This document shows positions 60,485-64,000 of a DNA stretch of 64,000 nucleotides, one piece after another (position 1 is the first letter of the stretch; the number at the start of each line of letters is the position of its first letter). The stretch is taken from contig JAWBSH010000005.1 in the NCBI GenBank assembly GCA_038843015.1, forward strand, positions 62,001 through 126,000. Direction: 5' to 3'. Under the pieces are notes generated by a model. It made no database searches, was not told where the DNA came from, and saw nothing but the letters and a program-made list of their open reading frames with translations. The position numbers and the translations under genes are program-made. The DNA comes from Zestosphaera sp. Its GTDB lineage: Archaea; Thermoproteota; Thermoprotei_A; Sulfolobales; NBVN01.

Positions 60485-62641
60485 TTAGTCACCCATCTTA
60501 TAAACAGCTACTACGACGTAAACACTACTCCCTTCATAGAGTTGACTCACAGCTATGTGTGCAGGCTTAAATATCGTGAGCACAGGCTTCTCTAGCCGCG
60601 GAGCATATTGCGGGTACTGGAGTGCTCCGTAAAGGAATCTGACAGGGTAGCCAGTAGTCCCGAATACTTCATGGACTGAGTGAAGGAATATCTTGTATAG
60701 GGTCGCGTTAGTTAATGTTTGACTAGTCCAGTTTGGCATGAGGTAGCTGTATTGCCCTATAGTGACGGTCGTGGTCGGGGGGTTTTTACCGGCTATCTTA
60801 TAGATGGCTGAGATGCCTTTAGCCATGTCTGCCCCGATGAAAGTTCCTCCCTGGAAAGCTAGGGGGCCTACGTAAGCTGAGCTGAGCTGTTCCGAGAATA
60901 AAACTACGTCATATAGCACTACGTATGTCTTGTCAGGCGGTACACGGAAGTACCTAGTAAATATCTCGAAAGCTTCTTCCTCAGTACCTGTTAAAGCTTT
61001 AGCTAGTAACTCTATCTGTGTTGCGTTGAGCGTAGCGCCATCAGCTACCGTAGCTCTCTCCCCTAAGACGCTGAGCCAGTATCCGTAATCCCACCACGAA
61101 ATAATTACGGAGTCTTTAGGTGTGTTGTTCTTAATCCATTCTAGAGTATCTAGCCAGGCAGGCACGTTTCTCCCGAAACCGAGACCTGAGTCTAGTATCA
61201 TCGGTGTCTGAGACTTGTAGGCAGGCACCCAGACAGTTACTCCCTGGAACAACGTAGCGAACAGGTAAGCAACCATCAACGAAGCGCTCAGCAAAGCTAG
61301 CATCAAGTCTTTCTTTCTAGAGAGATATGGGACTAGTAAAGCAATGAAGCTACCTTGAGAAATTGACACGATGCAGTTCAGGTATGGGAAGAAGTAAGAT
61401 ACGTTAGCTGTGGCGTACGTTGCTAGTAGCACCATTAAGCCTACGAAGAGATCTAAAACACTCTTCTTAACAAAAGCTCTGTACGCGAAGTATGCGAGCA
61501 TCAAAAGCGAGATGATGAAAGGAGCCCCACTACTCCATATGAAGTTCTGCGGGCTTGCTGACGCGTACTCCTGCACAGTACCTACCAACACGTGCGTCAT
61601 TTCCCCTAAACCCATCGCGGCCAGACCCTTACCTTTCAAGTGGAGGAAGCCTGTAGTAAGTCCCACGAGACCGCCCACACCTATCAAGACTATCAAGAGC
61701 AAGTAGATGAAACGCCACTTAGTTAAGAGAGGGTACTTTAACTTAACTACTTTCTGAGTCGCTACGTGCTCTAATAGTAGAGCAATACCTATAACGGCAA
61801 AACCTAACGGTATTAGTATGCCTACACTCAAAACCAGGTATAAGGGGCCGTAAAAAGGCAGTATAGCTATAGTCAAAGCAAGAGGTAATGTCTCAAAACC
61901 CCAAAGTATTAAGTCTTCTTTAGCAACCTTAGTTATCAGGGGTTGCAGAACCAACTGCAAGAAAATAGCTGCTAGAAGTAAGTTGAAGCCCGCCCACCCG
62001 GCGGCAGTCAAGGACATGAAAATACCGCACAGTAACGCGTCAACGTAACTCCTTCTCTTCCAGGTTCTCACGTGGAAGTATGTAGCCAGGAAAATAAAGC
62101 CTAATCCAGCAGAGTACTTTACTGTGAAGCCCGCTAACTGCCTGCTATTAAAGATTATCGCCGCCACTAAAGAAGAAACGGCGGCGGGGATGTCACCCCA
62201 CAATTCCCTAGTAGTTAAGTAGATGCCTATTAAGGACAATATGAAGAAAACTACAGGAACATACATCATCCACTCATACAAGCTCAAACCAGGACTGAAT
62301 AAGCGTGCTACATAGTATGTAATAACAGAAAACATCGGTGTTAGAGGCAGGGAAGACCTAACAAAGTCTCTCCCCCAAGGATACCAGAAAATATGTGTTT
62401 CCTCGTTATGCTCGTTTAAGCTGAAGAAATAAGCGAGACCCTTCTCAAGAAGCTTCTCAGCAGTCCAATACTCTGAGTAAGGGTCTAATTCATTCAACAT
62501 AGGTCCGTAACCTGATTCAAAAGAATTAAAGACTGGATAAAGCCTAAGATAAGAACCAATCACCGCTGAAGCTAGTAAAACCACTAAAGATACCAGCATA
62601 GTGACGTGTTTTCTTCTCAATCCACGGAAGCCCAAACTCAT
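60485..62641 (-). CDS. aglB: Dolichyl-phosphooligosaccharide-protein glycotransferase (AglB/STT3)
   Basis: Transfers a lipid-linked glycan to Asn of exported proteins. Of its 718 residues, the first 480 are about 13 membrane helices. ELDPYSEYW (51-59) is the first outside acidic motif, TVQEY (355-359, E358) is the SVSE-like motif, and WWDYG (516-520) is the catalytic signature that binds the acceptor sequon. The soluble domain is short (about 240 residues), as in crenarchaeal AglB. ATG start with a GGTG site. Works after the GPT-type enzyme at 43227-44207. Confidence 0.95.
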   Translation of the reverse strand: MSLGFRGLRRKHVTMLVSLVVLLASAVIGSYLRLYPVFNSFESGYGPMLNELDPYSEYWTAEKLLEKGLAYFFSLNEHNEETHIFWYPWGRDFVRSSLPLTPMFSVITYYVARLFSPGLSLYEWMMYVPVVFFILSLIGIYLTTRELWGDIPAAVSSLVAAIIFNSRQLAGFTVKYSAGLGFIFLATYFHVRTWKRRSYVDALLCGIFMSLTAAGWAGFNLLLAAIFLQLVLQPLITKVAKEDLILWGFETLPLALTIAILPFYGPLYLVLSVGILIPLGFAVIGIALLLEHVATQKVVKLKYPLLTKWRFIYLLLIVLIGVGGLVGLTTGFLHLKGKGLAAMGLGEMTHVLVGTVQEYASASPQNFIWSSGAPFIISLLMLAYFAYRAFVKKSVLDLFVGLMVLLATYATANVSYFFPYLNCIVSISQGSFIALLVPYLSRKKDLMLALLSASLMVAYLFATLFQGVTVWVPAYKSQTPMILDSGLGFGRNVPAWLDTLEWIKNNTPKDSVIISWWDYGYWLSVLGERATVADGATLNATQIELLAKALTGTEEEAFEIFTRYFRVPPDKTYVVLYDVVLFSEQLSSAYVGPLAFQGGTFIGADMAKGISAIYKIAGKNPPTTTVTIGQYSYLMPNWTSQTLTNATLYKIFLHSVHEVFGTTGYPVRFLYGALQYPQYAPRLEKPVLTIFKPAHIAVSQLYEGSSVYVVVAVYKMGD

Positions 62642-62790
62642 CTAATCACCTGCTAAAACTAATTAGCTTAAAGCATAATAAAGATAAGCCGTCATAGCCC
62701 GGCACAAATGACGCGATTAAGACTGTGAAGAAGATATTATATTGTAAGTGTGTCAAACATGCTCACCTACCCGTAAAAGAAAGAGGGTGT

Positions 62791-64000
62791 TCAGGTCCTC
62801 CCATAAATTATGCGTTCTTCGCTGAAAAGCTTTATTGAAATATACATTAAGCACAGAATAACTAGCAAGAGAGCTACTAAGTGTGTTAACGCGTTATTCA
62901 GCATGCCGAGAGCAACGAATTTTATGAATAAAGACGCGTGCGTGTAGGGTACTAGGTATAGTATCCACTTATAGGTTTCGTTGAGTTGTTCGATATCTAC
63001 GTATAAAGATATGAAGAACACTATAGTGGCGACACTAATTATCACCATCGAAGATGCTTGAGCAGCTCTGTAGCTCCCAGACCTAATCACCGCGGGAGTC
63101 ACTAGAGCGAGAGAACTTAAGACAGAGAAGTATATAGCTATGAAGTGAGCTAGCATGACACTCCCTGGGATCAAGAAGAACAAGTTGACTCCGTAAACTA
63201 GTGAAGGCACGTAAGCAAACAAAAGAAGCCCTAAAGCGTTAGTGAAGCCTGTGAGCAACCCTATTAGGGACGTCGAGACTACTTTACCTAGTATTAGAGC
63301 GTGCCTGGGCACTGGCGTACTTAACAGAGCTTCTAAAGTCTTCCTCTCCTTCTCACCTATCACAGAGTCTGTTATGTAAGCTGTTGAGGGGGTAGTAACG
63401 AATATGAGGCTGAAAGAAAGAAACCTCGAAATGTAGACCTTGAGTGCTTCCTCGTAACTAACAGGTGCGCCGCCAACCCCCACAACACTTACTCGAGCTT
63501 CAACAGGTCTTAAAACAGAATCTACAGAGACGTTTACTCCAGCAACACTACTTAACTCAATCACCTTGAGTGAAGCTAGCCTAAAATTCAAGTCGTTAAT
63601 TACGTTCGATATGATACTCTCTACTTGGTCCGCCTTGCTAGACCCTAAAGTCTTGATGAGCTCTAGTCTAGCTCTGTCAGTCAGTGAGGTTAGGTTTTTC
63701 GCGAACCCCTCCCTAATTATGATTGTAGCATCTACGTTGCTAGCAGCGCCGTATAACACATGAAAGCCGTACTTCTCTAGAGCCCCACTAACTTCTCTTA
63801 AGAAGTCTTCAGAAGTTATATTAACTCCTCCTAGGTTGCCTGAAGAACTGTCGTAGTTGATTACTGCTACATAACCTGGCTGAAGTCCTTGAGCATAAAT
63901 TGAGGTTAAGCTCATGAGTGGGAGTATAAAGAGTGGCAGGAAAGCAATCACTGCTAAAGTGCGTATATCGCGTAGCATGTCTTTAAGTTCTTTCCAAATA
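62791..64000 (-). CDS. ABC-2 type exporter permease (NatB-like), 5' end outside the window
   Basis: A membrane permease with one N-terminal helix, an outside domain of about 150 residues, and five or six C-terminal helices. The motif ITDSVIGEKERKTLEALLSTPVP, before the helix block, is the NatB/ABC-2 signature. An ATG at 63976-63978 would give 395 residues. The frame stays open to the window edge (IWKELKD just before), which is how NatB-type proteins begin, so the true start lies beyond 64000. Its ATPase is probably encoded outside the window. Substrate unknown (Na+ or peptides in relatives). Confidence 0.82.
   Translation of the reverse strand, partial: IWKELKDMLRDIRTLAVIAFLPLFILPLMSLTSIYAQGLQPGYVAVINYDSSSGNLGGVNITSEDFLREVSGALEKYGFHVLYGAASNVDATIIIREGFAKNLTSLTDRARLELIKTLGSSKADQVESIISNVINDLNFRLASLKVIELSSVAGVNVSVDSVLRPVEARVSVVGVGGAPVSYEEALKVYISRFLSFSLIFVTTPSTAYITDSVIGEKERKTLEALLSTPVPRHALILGKVVSTSLIGLLTGFTNALGLLLFAYVPSLVYGVNLFFLIPGSVMLAHFIAIYFSVLSSLALVTPAVIRSGSYRAAQASSMVIISVATIVFFISLYVDIEQLNETYKWILYLVPYTHASLFIKFVALGMLNNALTHLVALLLVILCLMYISIKLFSEERIIYGRT

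Noticed and set aside
1-64000. CRISPR arrays or cas genes
   Set aside because: No regularly spaced repeats of 24-37 bases and no Cas-like proteins were seen.

Overview
This is archaeal DNA, most probably from a hyperthermophilic member of the Thermoproteota close to the Desulfurococcales. The evidence is TATA/BRE-type promoters with GGTG or GAGG ribosome binding sites, many GTG and TTG starts, a free-standing 5S rRNA gene, tRNA genes with introns just 3' of the anticodon, an STT3/AglB oligosaccharyltransferase, an Mrp/Mbh-type antiporter module, and a membrane-anchored S8 protease with a coiled-coil stalk like those of Staphylothermus relatives. I do not name a species.

Layout. 0-1.7 kb: the end of a sodium/solute symporter, a CBS-pair protein and biotin-protein ligase. 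1.9-6.8 kb: a five-gene branched-chain amino acid ABC importer whose LivG-type ATPase has a degenerate signature motif. 6.9-8.7 kb: an aspartyl-tRNA synthetase of bacterial type. 8.8-12.8 kb: a very large FtsX-type permease with its ATPase. 12.8-13.3 kb: a gene-free stretch with possible transposon remains. 13.4-20.1 kb: an Mrp-type cation/proton antiporter operon (F, G, MbhD-like, B, C, E, D, a second D-like subunit) ending in an unrecognised membrane protein. 20.2-24.6 kb, minus strand: a compact operon with an SPFH-SHOCT protein, two zinc-site proteins, a helical protein and a small membrane protein, which looks like an uncharacterised membrane system. 24.8-29.9 kb: the 1707-residue cell-surface protease.

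30-38 kb: an NAD-dependent epimerase/reductase, a small membrane channel-like protein, a LuxE/LuxC fatty acyl reductase pair, a trio of small membrane proteins, and an exported SagB-type flavoenzyme with a membrane partner. Then come 5S rRNA and two intron-containing tRNAs (Met-CAT and Gln-CTG). 38-46 kb: a CitG-like gene, threonine dehydratase, an Lrp-type regulator, an ATP-grasp ligase, a dolichol-type sugar-1-phosphate transferase, and two methanopterin-type pterin biosynthesis genes. 46-51 kb: a DUF447 gene plus an OPT-like transporter operon with FtsX-like and ATPase subunits. 51-55.9 kb: archaemetzincin, an MscS channel, the Trk potassium system, a leaderless micro-gene and endonuclease IV.

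55.9-58 kb is the most unusual part. On the minus strand, a promoter drives what appears to be only the 3' half of an initiator tRNA-Met, with no 5' half in cis on either side, which suggests a split, trans-spliced tRNA. Next come tRNA-Arg(CCG), a HEPN/MNT toxin-antitoxin pair, and a decayed tnpB. 58-64 kb: ZPR1, a VTT/DedA-like protein, an amidohydrolase, AglB, and an ABC-2 permease that runs off the window.

Functional themes are sodium/proton and potassium handling (Mrp, Trk, SSS), amino acid uptake and catabolism (Liv, threonine dehydratase), surface glycoprotein production and turnover (sugar-1-P transferase, AglB, S8 protease), and several membrane systems with no assigned role. All assignments were made by reading motifs; no database search was run.
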